From a virus: a stretch of 64,000 bases of DNA. Of this stretch, positions 53,418-61,629 are shown in pieces (the stretch's first letter is position 1; the number at the start of each line of letters is the position of its first letter). The notes under the pieces are model-generated. The model was not told the DNA's origin. It saw nothing but the letters and a program-made list of their open reading frames with translations, and ran no database searches. The stretch is from positions 24,051-88,050 of the IMG/VR virus record IMGVR_UViG_3300029319_000016; one strand, written 5' to 3'. Made by a program: the position numbers and the translations under genes.

Positions 53418-54226
53418 TACACCCACCTCGTTTTTTCATATAATCCATTTTGCATGCAAAACCACTTATGATGCAAATGACTGTCTGTCATTCTCCATTT
53501 AGGAAACTTCATTAAGTTTTGACTTTTGTCTTTCTTTTCTATTTCGTTTGTAAATTGTCTAGGATCTTCAAAGTTGTTTAAGTCATAAAAATTAGAATCA
53601 GGCCAAGCAGTTGTCAGGATTTTTTCGTAATTTGAAAGTGGTTTAAAATCTTTAATTGCTTCATCGTAAATTTTAGAATACGATTTCATTATATTGTTTG
53701 AACCATAAAACCACATGTCTCCATAACCAACATTTTTTTGATTCCAATCAGTAGTGTAAAGATGATCTCTTTCTTCATTAAATAAAAATCTTATTCTATT
53801 CACTTCGTTACCACCTCTAGCAGAAATGTCAAACCTTGTTGTTATTATCCAATCATAATCTTTATCAATAGCCATTTTCAATGACTTACATCTGGAATAA
53901 TAAAAACTAAGAATTCTTTCTGCTGTTGCATTTTTATACATAGTTCTATTTCTTTGAAAATGAGAATCTATGTAGTTTTGATAAATTCTATTGTTTTCAC
54001 AGACTTTTGAAAAATCAACTTGCTCTTCAAAAATACTTCCTTTTGGAGAGTAATTATCTAACACTTTTTCTTTCATTTCGGGCTGCCAACAGTGAACAAA
54101 AAAATCAACTTGTTTTGTTTTGGACAAGATTTCTTCTTCAATGTGTTTTCTGCCGTCATTAGATGTAGAAAAATCATTTGTACTTAAGGTACCGTAATAA
54201 CCATGTAGACATACAGCTGTTTTCAC
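53417..54226 (-). CDS. Glycosyltransferase-like protein with RFDI motif
   Basis: This 269-residue protein starts MKTAVCLHGYYGTL and has VDFFVHCWQPEM, typical of a surface-polysaccharide protein family in which H-C-W sits in the first domain. Later comes DYDWIITTRFDISARGG (around 124-140), a usual D/E/R-F-D motif of these transferases. The C-terminus is rich in W, H and F. It is probably a sugar transferase related to phage and bacterial capsule/LPS enzymes. No CAZy family is assigned. It overlaps both neighbours by a few bases (TAATG and ATGA-type), so it is in the sugar operon. Confidence 0.6.
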   Translation of the reverse strand: MKTAVCLHGYYGTLSTNDFSTSNDGRKHIEEEILSKTKQVDFFVHCWQPEMKEKVLDNYSPKGSIFEEQVDFSKVCENNRIYQNYIDSHFQRNRTMYKNATAERILSFYYSRCKSLKMAIDKDYDWIITTRFDISARGGNEVNRIRFLFNEERDHLYTTDWNQKNVGYGDMWFYGSNNIMKSYSKIYDEAIKDFKPLSNYEKILTTAWPDSNFYDLNNFEDPRQFTNEIEKKDKSQNLMKFPKWRMTDSHLHHKWFCMQNGLYEKTRWV

Positions 54227-54837
54227 TCTATCACCTCTATGTCTTTAAACAAATCAAATTCTCTAAGATCTCTGTAGAACGGTTCTTCTGGAAGATCTTC
54301 TACATGTTCTGGGTAGTTTTGCATCAACATTAAGCCTCTAGCAGCTTGCTCAGGTGTCATATAAGCGTTCCAGCCATTTATCTGTATGTTATCTTGGTGG
54401 TACATAACTTCGCCTCTTCCTTCGTACCTTCCTTTTCTAAACCACTTAGCAGCCTCTTCATCATCAGTCAAGATCAAACCACCTTTACCAATTTTAAGAT
54501 GTTTTTTAATATGAAACGAAAGACACATAAAGGAGCCAGGAATATACATGTTAGATGTTAGTCTTTTTGCCGCATCCCAAATAGGATAAGGTTCTAGTTG
54601 ATAGACTCCTTTCCACCTATAATCTTTGAATTTGACGGTTCCACCTGCATGCATAATAGATTGTGGCACTGATAAATAAGTTCTTGCTGGTATTGTTACT
54701 TCATCAACATTAAGATATTCACAACACAACAATAAAGCATCAGTACAGTTATCTGTTGAAATAGCATATTTAGAGCCGCAATAATCAGCCATTGTTTCTT
54801 CAAACATTTTTACAATTTTATAAGGATTGTGTCTCAC
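54223..54837 (-). CDS. DegT/DnrJ/EryC1-type aminotransferase, short form
   Basis: This 204-residue protein matches the large-domain core of PLP-dependent sugar aminotransferases. It has STDNCTDALLL, TIPARTYLSVPQSIMHAGG, D88 in WDAAKRL and SFHIKKHLKIGKGG. By comparison with the S-F-H-x-x-K of ArnB, K112 would hold PLP. Standard members are about 370-400 residues, so roughly the C-terminal 40% is missing or replaced by a short tail. In a pathway with the RmlB-type dehydratase it would place an amino group on a keto sugar. Whether so short a protein folds and works alone is uncertain; a partner supplying the small domain is possible. Confidence 0.78.
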   Translation of the reverse strand: MRHNPYKIVKMFEETMADYCGSKYAISTDNCTDALLLCCEYLNVDEVTIPARTYLSVPQSIMHAGGTVKFKDYRWKGVYQLEPYPIWDAAKRLTSNMYIPGSFMCLSFHIKKHLKIGKGGLILTDDEEAAKWFRKGRYEGRGEVMYHQDNIQINGWNAYMTPEQAARGLMLMQNYPEHVEDLPEEPFYRDLREFDLFKDIEVIE

Positions 54838-55217
54838 TTTTTCTCCAATAAATAATACTTTTTTTCAAACCCACAAGACTCAAAAAGTCTCAAGCTAGCT
54901 TCGTTTTCTATTTTTACTTTTGCAAAGGCATCGGGGTGTATTTTCATAATTTCATTTATCATGAATGAAGCAACACCTTTTTTTTGGTGCTTAGGATGGG
55001 TAGCAACACGTATGTCTTGCTTTATAACTCCAGTATACCCTAAGAACTCTCCTTTGTCAATACAAATGTAAAAAAATTTATTATTTTTTTTCATGTATTG
55101 GTAATGTTGTTCGGGTGTTATCTCATCTTGTTTGATGAAACCTTCCCTAACTCCATCCATGTTTCTAAGATTCCTTACATCTTCCCAATACTTTTCTGTG
55201 CATTTAACTAACTCCAT
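54834..55217 (-). CDS. GNAT N-acetyltransferase, probably for an amino sugar
   Basis: This 127-residue protein ends with the GNAT hallmarks: VATHPKHQKKGVASFMINE (the acetyl-CoA loop Q/K-x-x-G-x-A) and ENEASLRLFESCGFEKK. In the sugar cluster it fits the acetyltransferase step that follows the aminotransferase, as in synthesis of N-acetylated 4-amino- or 3-amino-6-deoxy sugars. The short N-terminal part (residues 1-50, ELVKCTEKYWEDVRNLRN) is standard for GNAT. It overlaps the aminotransferase start by 4 bases and the GT-D gene end by 10 bases. Substrate specificity is inferred from the neighbours. Confidence 0.82.
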   Translation of the reverse strand: MELVKCTEKYWEDVRNLRNMDGVREGFIKQDEITPEQHYQYMKKNNKFFYICIDKGEFLGYTGVIKQDIRVATHPKHQKKGVASFMINEIMKIHPDAFAKVKIENEASLRLFESCGFEKKYYLLEKK

Positions 55218-56002
55218 GTATCAATTTGCCTCCCGAAGTGACTACCTGAATTGAACCAATAACTGGTTAAGTAACCTCTTGTATATTTCCATCCTTCTAA
55301 GTTAAGTAAAGGGTTTAAGCATGACCCAATGTCTAAGAAAGTGTTATCTTGGTTCTCTTTAAAGCACTTATAAATTATAAAGTTAGATAAAGAAGCAGCA
55401 GAGCAAAGTATTATGTGATCTTTTATGTTATTATCTTTTATGTATTTAGCTACCAAATCTGCTGTTTCAAAGTTATCAATCATGCAGTTTGATCCAATTT
55501 CAAACTTCTTGATTAAATCAAAAGGCAAATTACCTGTGTTTGCTAGACTGTTAACAACATAAATAATTTTTCTATTATTAAATAAGGGCACCATTTCTTC
55601 AACAAACCTACTATAATTGGCATTTATTAAAAGATTAGAAAATGTAAGTGTTTCATGATCTCCACCATGTAAGTGTATCATCCAATCAAAATTATCTTTG
55701 CCAACATGACCGTCTGTTGTTGTACAAATACCTTTAAAGTAATTCTTTTGCTTGTGTTTGTAGCTTTTAATTAATAGTTCTCTGTATTTTTGATGCTTTT
55801 CAGGATAAAATTCTTTGTGTTCTTCTTTGGTATATCTATTGCTTCCTTTTATGTCACCAGTGATATAATGATTGTCAGCTAGAACAACTGTTTTGTTTTG
55901 CATTATAAATAATTCGCCATCTGAGAATCTGGTGAATGCAAAGTTTTCTTTTTTCTGTATTTTTTCTAACAGAGAGTCAAATGCTTTTGTAAAATTCTTC
56001 AT
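55208..56002 (-). CDS. GT-D-type glycosyltransferase-like protein
   Basis: From the ATG at 56002, which forms ATGA with the upstream stop, the product is 264 residues. FAFTRFSDGELFIM (22-35) matches the F-x-R-F/Y-x-D-G-E motif of GT-D fold glycosyltransferases, where D-G-E binds the nucleotide-metal. YVVNSLANTGNLPFDLIKKF and HIILCSAASLSNFIIYKCF provide Rossmann-like strands, with a final segment FLDIGSCLNPLLNLEGW. GT-D enzymes add sugars to surface proteins or polysaccharides. An in-frame TTG at 56029 is possible but reaches into the GT4-GT2 gene. The family call is moderate to good because of the DGE motif. Confidence 0.72.
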   Translation of the reverse strand: MKNFTKAFDSLLEKIQKKENFAFTRFSDGELFIMQNKTVVLADNHYITGDIKGSNRYTKEEHKEFYPEKHQKYRELLIKSYKHKQKNYFKGICTTTDGHVGKDNFDWMIHLHGGDHETLTFSNLLINANYSRFVEEMVPLFNNRKIIYVVNSLANTGNLPFDLIKKFEIGSNCMIDNFETADLVAKYIKDNNIKDHIILCSAASLSNFIIYKCFKENQDNTFLDIGSCLNPLLNLEGWKYTRGYLTSYWFNSGSHFGRQIDTWS

Positions 56003-57609
56003 AATTTTATTCCTCGAACAGTTTTCCAACCTTTTTTAAGCCCTTCTTGTACACACTCATCTCTTTCAGAAAAAAACTGTTGGTGAGAAACAGCTTTGTT
56101 GTTAGATGTAGCTTTATCATCTATTCCTAATTCATTACCAAGGATTGATCCATGCATTGATTTATCATTAGCAGGATGTGGAGGACAATAAGTTTGTATG
56201 TTACCATAAATTTTAGCCATGAAACCAAATTGTATATCTTCACCATTATCCCAAGTAACAGGTTTCTCTTGCCAAAGGTATCTTAGCCACTCTCTTTTAA
56301 AAAACCAAGAGTGACCAACAAGGTCAACAGGAACCACTTCTTCATTCTTTGTAGGCCAGCCACATCTATCGTGTTGAAGGTATCTAGAACCGTTGAGAAT
56401 GACTCCGGCAGAACCAAGTATACCCTCATGGGTCTTCATTGTTTGAAGGCAATTCTCGTGCCATTTTGAGCCGGGAATCGTATCATCATCATACATGGCA
56501 ACAAATTCAGTATCAGCCAATAATGCTGCTGCAAATCTTCCGTAGAACTTCCAGTTATAATTGTTTTTAAAAACTTTATCAACATCCAGAGTTGAGAAAT
56601 CAAAGCCGTCATTATCTTCGTGATAATTAACCCAAAGCCATATTTGAACTGGTTTGATAGATTGTTGCCTAATTGCTTCAATTTGCATTTTGAGGTTATA
56701 AGGTCTTCTATAACAATTTAGTATTACTGTTATATCTCCATCTTTACTTTCTTCGTGATCAAATAAAAAAGACAAGATTCTCATTATGACTTCTTGTCTC
56801 ATTGCCTCAGCAAAATTAATTAATTCTTTTCCCTTATACTTTTTAAACCACTCTTCGTGAGTACAGCTGTTTAAATTGTTTGTTATTAGTTTACAGCCTA
56901 GCATCCTAGCTTCTAAAATAACTCTGCTAAAAGATTCTAGACTAGTGGGAAAGAAGACAAATTTATCGTATTGTGCTAATTTATTTATAAAATCTTCATA
57001 AGGCAACTTATCAACTAAATCATAATCTAAATTATTTTTTTTACAATGTTGTTCTGCTTTATGGTATCCCTTGATTGGATTAGGGTCTTTCATTATAAAA
57101 CATTTGTTGTTTTTTTCAGTATTGGCATTTCTTAAAATCTCTAATTGTTCATCAGACCAAAGTGACATCCCTAAAGATTCAACATTGTTAATATTTAAAT
57201 TTTTAGCTAAAACCTCTTTGTGTTTGTCTGATTGACACAACACTCTTTTTGCTGATTTGTAAAAAGATATGTTCATTAGTTTTTGTTTAGGAGCAAGAAA
57301 ATCTTTAAACTCAGCTGGATTTTTATTAATCAAATATTTGTGATCATGTTCTAAAATAACATAACGATGCCCAACAGCTTCAAGTCTTCTTTTTACTTGT
57401 TCTGATAGCATCATAAAATTAGAGACAATGAAATTGTATCCATTGTCCATGTATAATTGTAAATGTTTTAAGCCAAATTCATTAGAATTAAATGTTGCAA
57501 CACTATAGTTCATTTCTTTTAATTTTTTTATTAAAACAGCGTCACAGATTTCAGCTCCTCCTTTAACTTGATGATCAAAGAAGTCAGCTATAAATACTAT
57601 TTTTTTCAT
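55999..57609 (-). CDS. Two-domain GT4-GT2 fusion glycosyltransferase
   Basis: The 536 residues split into a GT-B half (about 1-275) and a GT-A half (about 290-500). The first half has KGGAEICDAVLIKKLKE near the start, RVLCQSDKHKE and then FVFFPTSLESFSRVILEARMLGCKLITNN, the GT4 E-x7-E-type donor-site pattern. The second half begins DITVILNCYRRPYNLKMQIE and has the DxD motif YDDD (about 370-374) followed by a W-rich acceptor region. Two domains of different folds in one chain would allow two sequential sugar additions. Each half is otherwise ordinary. It overlaps both neighbours by 4 bases. Confidence 0.85.
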   Translation of the reverse strand: MKKIVFIADFFDHQVKGGAEICDAVLIKKLKEMNYSVATFNSNEFGLKHLQLYMDNGYNFIVSNFMMLSEQVKRRLEAVGHRYVILEHDHKYLINKNPAEFKDFLAPKQKLMNISFYKSAKRVLCQSDKHKEVLAKNLNINNVESLGMSLWSDEQLEILRNANTEKNNKCFIMKDPNPIKGYHKAEQHCKKNNLDYDLVDKLPYEDFINKLAQYDKFVFFPTSLESFSRVILEARMLGCKLITNNLNSCTHEEWFKKYKGKELINFAEAMRQEVIMRILSFLFDHEESKDGDITVILNCYRRPYNLKMQIEAIRQQSIKPVQIWLWVNYHEDNDGFDFSTLDVDKVFKNNYNWKFYGRFAAALLADTEFVAMYDDDTIPGSKWHENCLQTMKTHEGILGSAGVILNGSRYLQHDRCGWPTKNEEVVPVDLVGHSWFFKREWLRYLWQEKPVTWDNGEDIQFGFMAKIYGNIQTYCPPHPANDKSMHGSILGNELGIDDKATSNNKAVSHQQFFSERDECVQEGLKKGWKTVRGIKL

Positions 57610-58841
57610 TCAAACTCCATAACCACTTCTTCTTCAGGTTCCAAAATAGATGAATCAAATCCCAATACTTCGTCAACAAATAATTTATGTAATTTTTCAT
57701 CAGAAAACTTATCAAGTACTAAGGTTTGTAATTCTTTAGCTTGTTTTTTAGCTTTATCTAGATCTTTCATTACCTTTCTAAGTGTCATTTTGTATGAACC
57801 TTGATCAGCAAATGCCCACATTGAATTAGGTTCTATAACACCTTTCCATACAGCTTGTTCTTGTACAGGTCTAAGTGAAAACTCTACTGAATTGAAATAG
57901 TTCTTGCCATTGTGTTGTAAAATGTCTAATTGTCCTGACCATCCACAAGTTATGACGGGTAATCCTTCTCGGGCTGCTTCATAAATTGGCAATCCAAAAC
58001 CTTCTCCATGAGCAATGTTCACAAAAGCACTAATTTTTGGATTTGAATATAAAGAAGTCATTTGTCCAGCTGATAAATCTCCATGAAGTAAATAAACTTT
58101 ACATTTGCGGTTTTCATAACGACCAAGAATGGACTTGAGGTGCTTTTCAACATGAGTAAAATCACCAATAGAATTGCCTTTAAAATTAGTTTTAACTACT
58201 AAGCCAATTTCTTGATCTATAAATTCTTCGACAAACCAGCAAATAGTATTTTCAAAGTTTTTTCGAGGACCAAGTTGAGAAACTATAAGGAGGTTTTTAT
58301 CAAATTCTAGTTCTAAGCCAGGAATTGTCTCTGGTTCTTCTCGAATTGTATTTTCCCATACGACACTAATAGGAGAGGTACATTTATAAGGAACTACTTC
58401 TCCTGTTTGGTTATTCTTAGCTTGAGCTATTGTATCTACAATTGATGTTTTAGCATGATTAGACACAACCAATACTTTGTCCATTTCATTACACTTTTGT
58501 AACCACTGAGGTGCACATCTTGTTGTTTCAATTCCTGCTGTGTAACCTATATTTATGGGGCACATTTTTTCAAATTCATTTGGTATCGTTATCTGTATTG
58601 ACATGTCGGGTTGCATTTGCTTCTGCTGAAGTAAAATTTGTGTTTGCAAAATTCTTTCATCCATCCATTGTCTAAATTCATCGTCCTTCCATGTCCATCC
58701 AGTCTTACCCCATGGAATTGCAAGAATGTAGATTTCAAACAAGTCCTCTCTGGAACGTAAAGCTCTTAAGGCAAAACGAGATTGCTCTCCATAACCTGAT
58801 TGTGATAAAACAGGTCCTTTGACAAATATCTTTTTTTTCAT
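57606..58841 (-). CDS. Glycosyltransferase family 4 (GT-B)
   Basis: This 411-residue protein opens with the nucleotide loop VLSQSGYGEQSRFALRAL. Late in the chain is HGEGFGLPIYEAAREGLPVI (around 280-295), the E-x7-E donor-binding motif of GT4 enzymes. VVSNHAKTSIVD (around residue 130) and LLIVSQLGPRKNFENT belong to the two Rossmann halves and the domain start. A long acidic coil ends the protein. It overlaps the GT4-GT2 gene by 4 bases and the preceding GT4 gene by one. It likely transfers an NDP-sugar to the same acceptor as its neighbours. Sugar and linkage are unknown. Confidence 0.88.
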   Translation of the reverse strand: MKKKIFVKGPVLSQSGYGEQSRFALRALRSREDLFEIYILAIPWGKTGWTWKDDEFRQWMDERILQTQILLQQKQMQPDMSIQITIPNEFEKMCPINIGYTAGIETTRCAPQWLQKCNEMDKVLVVSNHAKTSIVDTIAQAKNNQTGEVVPYKCTSPISVVWENTIREEPETIPGLELEFDKNLLIVSQLGPRKNFENTICWFVEEFIDQEIGLVVKTNFKGNSIGDFTHVEKHLKSILGRYENRKCKVYLLHGDLSAGQMTSLYSNPKISAFVNIAHGEGFGLPIYEAAREGLPVITCGWSGQLDILQHNGKNYFNSVEFSLRPVQEQAVWKGVIEPNSMWAFADQGSYKMTLRKVMKDLDKAKKQAKELQTLVLDKFSDEKLHKLFVDEVLGFDSSILEPEEEVVMEFE

Positions 58842-60085
58842 TATGCTACCTCCTTGAATCTAATTCCATTGTAGTTACCTCTCTCTCCAATAACTTTATC
58901 AATAATTTCAACCCATTTTTCTTGCAAATTATTAAAGTTATAGTTTTCTTCTATATGTTCTCTTCCAAGAATTCCTATTCTTTTTCTTTCTTTTTTACCC
59001 ATTTTATAAATTTTTGTTAAAGCCGAATGAAATTGTGCTTTATCTATTCTATCTTCATAAATGTAGGGAACTTGTTGCGAACCAATAACCGATTTTGATC
59101 TTGGAAAAAGAGGAATTCCAAATTCTTCATCTCCATTTGTTACTTGTTCTTGTAAACCACCAGTCATGGTTACAATTATAGGGGTTCCACAAGAAAGAGA
59201 CTCTAAAGTTGCAAGACCAAAACCTTCTGCATCGCTTATGTTAATTGTACAATCAACCATGTTATAAAGTTGAGCTAAGTTTTCTGTTGGCATTTTTTGC
59301 GTTGATAACATTATTTGTCTATTATGCAATCCTAAGTGATTAATAATATGCTCTAAGTCTTGTCCATGAGGATCTCTAGGTTCTGTGTGCATTATTAAAC
59401 AAGCCTTATCATGAAGGTCATTGTTATCTAGCCATTCCTTGAACCACCAAACAAGAGTACCAGATTGTTTTCTTCTTGCATTTCTATTATTCCAGAAGAA
59501 AATGACCTTTGACCTGTCTTCTTCTTGAAGAGAGGTATTTCTTATCTCTTCAATTTGAGTATCGGTCAAAGGTCTAAAGATCATGGGATCAACTGAGTGT
59601 GGCAAATATGTACATGCCACTTCTGGTGCTACTTCTTTAACAATCTCGTGAGTAACTTTAGAGATAGTGACAACGTGATCATTAGACAAATAAAAGTCAC
59701 GATTAAAATAAGGTGCAGGGAAGTTATCCCAAACGTGATGGTACACCATCGGACAAAGTGGTCTAATTTCATTTTCTATATCCCATAGCCAACCCCAAAA
59801 TCTAGGATCAGTCATAAACCAAAGAAGGTCTATTTTTTCTGTTCTTATTATTGAACGGATCATTTCTTGTGTTCCGTATCCATCTACTGGTATAACTTTC
59901 CAATCTTCTCCGTAAGGATCTACTTGAACTTGGTTATAACTGTTATGTTTTATTGCACCACCCAATGATATAATAGAATACCTTCCGGTTTTAAGAAGAG
60001 ACTCGCAGAAATACTTCGTTTGAGTTCCAACGCCGGAAGGTGATAGAGGGTGGTCGGAAAGTGTTAAAATTTTTATTTTTGACAA
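58841..60085 (-). CDS. Glycosyltransferase family 4 (GT-B), TTG start
   Basis: This 414-residue GT4 protein has the donor motif DAEGFGLATLESLSCGTPII (about 283-302) and an N-terminal loop SPSGVGTQTKYFCESLL. Its start is a TTG (60085-60083). I accept it because AGAGGTGACC stands directly before it as a good ribosome site, no in-frame ATG occurs close by, and LSKIKILTL-type strands begin here. A sigma70 promoter with a long A-tract is just upstream, so this gene opens the sugar operon. Most of the next thirteen genes overlap, suggesting one long transcript. Confidence 0.88.
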   Translation of the reverse strand: MSKIKILTLSDHPLSPSGVGTQTKYFCESLLKTGRYSIISLGGAIKHNSYNQVQVDPYGEDWKVIPVDGYGTQEMIRSIIRTEKIDLLWFMTDPRFWGWLWDIENEIRPLCPMVYHHVWDNFPAPYFNRDFYLSNDHVVTISKVTHEIVKEVAPEVACTYLPHSVDPMIFRPLTDTQIEEIRNTSLQEEDRSKVIFFWNNRNARRKQSGTLVWWFKEWLDNNDLHDKACLIMHTEPRDPHGQDLEHIINHLGLHNRQIMLSTQKMPTENLAQLYNMVDCTINISDAEGFGLATLESLSCGTPIIVTMTGGLQEQVTNGDEEFGIPLFPRSKSVIGSQQVPYIYEDRIDKAQFHSALTKIYKMGKKERKRIGILGREHIEENYNFNNLQEKWVEIIDKVIGERGNYNGIRFKEVA

Positions 60086-60107
60086 AGGTCACCTCTTTTT
60101 TATTACT

Positions 60108-60161
60108 ATTATAACACGTTAGTTTTACTTTGTCAAGTTTTTTTTTATTTTTTTTTATTTT
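60108..60161 (-). promoter_or_regulatory. Sigma70 promoter with A-tract UP element opening the sugar operon
   Basis: TTGACA (60136-60131), a 17-base spacer and TATAAT (60113-60108) on the coding strand, in the extended TGTTATAAT form. Upstream of -35 lie about 24 bases made almost only of A, with two Ts (60160-60137), the composition of an UP element for the polymerase alpha subunit. The -10 ends 22 bases before the TTG start at 60085. Confidence 0.9.
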
Positions 60162-60935
60162 TTATCTTGGACAGTGTTCTGTATTGTTGAATTCACAATA
60201 AGAACAAGACCCTCTATTTTTAAAATGAGCTTTGTTAAAGATTGACTTTATTGCTTTTACTAAAAGATCAGTTGCATTTTGAACTTTGCGAGGTCCTGAA
60301 GTAACACGAAAGATTTCAACGTTGTCTTTCTTTGCTGTTCTTTTTAAAAGAGCAAAGTGTGTTTCTACCATCTTTGGGTCTATATTATGCTTAAGACAAA
60401 AGAATTTTTTATAAAGAGTTAATTGATATGTTACATACTTGTCAGAACGTTTTTTTGCATCCCAACCCCAAGAACATGTTTTCCAATCAATAACATGATA
60501 CTTCCCGTCATCTGTTTTAAGAACCAAATCAATAAAACCTTTGAATTTGCATCCTTCGAGTTCAGGAATGTCAAGATATAGCTTTTCTTCAACAGAAAAA
60601 ACTTCATAATTATCAAACTTTTTTATTACCTGTGGGATGATTTGTGGAGCAATTTTTTTTGCTTGATTGGACATAATGTCTACAATGTTTTGCTCTAGAT
60701 CAACATTCTTTTTTAACAGATCCATGATTTCTTTTTCAAAGGCTAAATCCCAAAAATCATCATAATCTTCTTCTTGAATTTTATCTTCTATGGCGTGTTC
60801 ACACAAGAGATGTAAGGCTCTTCCAAAAGCTGTATATTCGTTACCAACAAATTTATTAACTTTGTCGATGTAAATAAGTTTGTGTTTCCACGCGCACTCA
60901 GCCCATGTTTTAAGTTCAGAATAAGAAATATGCAT
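60162..60935 (-). CDS. Cas4-like PD-(D/E)XK nuclease with Fe-S cluster cysteines
   Basis: This 257-residue protein has the order typical of the Cas4/AddB-type family. SYSELKTWAECAW is at the N-terminus with C14. H42 and E117 follow, then D136 in GFIDLVL, D150 and K152 in VIDWKT, and Q171 in YQLTLY. C244-x-x-C247 and C255 near the end, with C14, can hold an iron-sulfur cluster. Such enzymes are 5'-3' or endonucleases in recombination and repair; a role in replication or host DNA breakdown is possible. No CRISPR array or other cas gene is present. It overlaps the metallopeptidase gene by one base. Promoters lie at both sides. Confidence 0.85.
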   Translation of the reverse strand: MHISYSELKTWAECAWKHKLIYIDKVNKFVGNEYTAFGRALHLLCEHAIEDKIQEEDYDDFWDLAFEKEIMDLLKKNVDLEQNIVDIMSNQAKKIAPQIIPQVIKKFDNYEVFSVEEKLYLDIPELEGCKFKGFIDLVLKTDDGKYHVIDWKTCSWGWDAKKRSDKYVTYQLTLYKKFFCLKHNIDPKMVETHFALLKRTAKKDNVEIFRVTSGPRKVQNATDLLVKAIKSIFNKAHFKNRGSCSYCEFNNTEHCPR

Positions 60936-61606
60936 TAGTCCTCCAAGTCATTTAATTGCATTAACTTGGAGAATAAAATAGGTGATGTTGATTTAAGATC
61001 TTCTTTTTTACCCATGTAAAATTGTTCAAACCCTTTTGCCCAATATTCTCTTAAAGAAGTAATAGCATAGGGAGAGGGAAAAATTCCAGGAACTAATTGC
61101 CAAAGAACATTGTAAGTAACTTTTTCATAAAGATAATCATCAATGTTTTTATCATAATCTGGATTATAGACAAACCCTGTTGGAATTCCGTAACCTTTGT
61201 CTTTTAAAATAAAAGCTATTTTCTTTCTTCTCTCTAAAAACTCTTGTTCTAGTTTTCCATCTTCATAGATTATCTGTTCATATTGTTTTTCGTTTGAATG
61301 AGCAACTTCATGAATCAAATCGTCAATCATATCCATCTCAGAATCTTGATCATTTGTAATGTAAATTGCTCCATTTTGCCACAAAGCGTTTACATCGCGA
61401 TCAACAAGATCTTGAAAATGTCCAACATAAATTATATCAATGTTGGACAAAACATGGTTAGGTAGTCTTTTTGCTGCGTATCTAATAACGAAATCAACAT
61501 CAATGTGATCAGGTAAACGATCTTTAATAAAAATGTTAACGTCACGTAGCATGTAATGATCCTTTAATTTTTTTGATTTCTTAATGGATTCTTCTAACCA
61601 GTTCAT
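60935..61606 (-). CDS. HExxH metallopeptidase-like protein
   Basis: This 223-residue protein has a zinc-peptidase motif H99-E-V-A-H103 in DLIHEVAHSNEK, on a helix following the edge strand QNGAIYITND, as is usual for zincin folds. The third ligand is not obvious; E or H residues after 104 (such as E110 or E118) are candidates. YWAKGFEQFYMG near the end resembles the region closing such active sites in other phage proteins. The substrate is unknown. A sigma70 promoter 22 bases upstream implies early expression, which argues against a maturation protease. It shares one base with the nuclease gene. Confidence 0.68.
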   Translation of the reverse strand: MNWLEESIKKSKKLKDHYMLRDVNIFIKDRLPDHIDVDFVIRYAAKRLPNHVLSNIDIIYVGHFQDLVDRDVNALWQNGAIYITNDQDSEMDMIDDLIHEVAHSNEKQYEQIIYEDGKLEQEFLERRKKIAFILKDKGYGIPTGFVYNPDYDKNIDDYLYEKVTYNVLWQLVPGIFPSPYAITSLREYWAKGFEQFYMGKKEDLKSTSPILFSKLMQLNDLED

Positions 61607-61629
61607 TTATTCTCCAAAGTAGTATTATA

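Noticed and set aside
48494-60085. Bacterial chromosomal origin or prophage boundary for the sugar cluster
   Set aside because: Gene packing, strand, short overlaps, AT-richness and the promoter type are the same as in the phage genes on both sides. No attachment-site repeat, integrase or tRNA flanks it.
60162-60935. Cas4-like nuclease as a sign of a CRISPR system
   Set aside because: No repeat-spacer array and no other cas gene is in the window. Phage Cas4-like nucleases usually serve replication or recombination.
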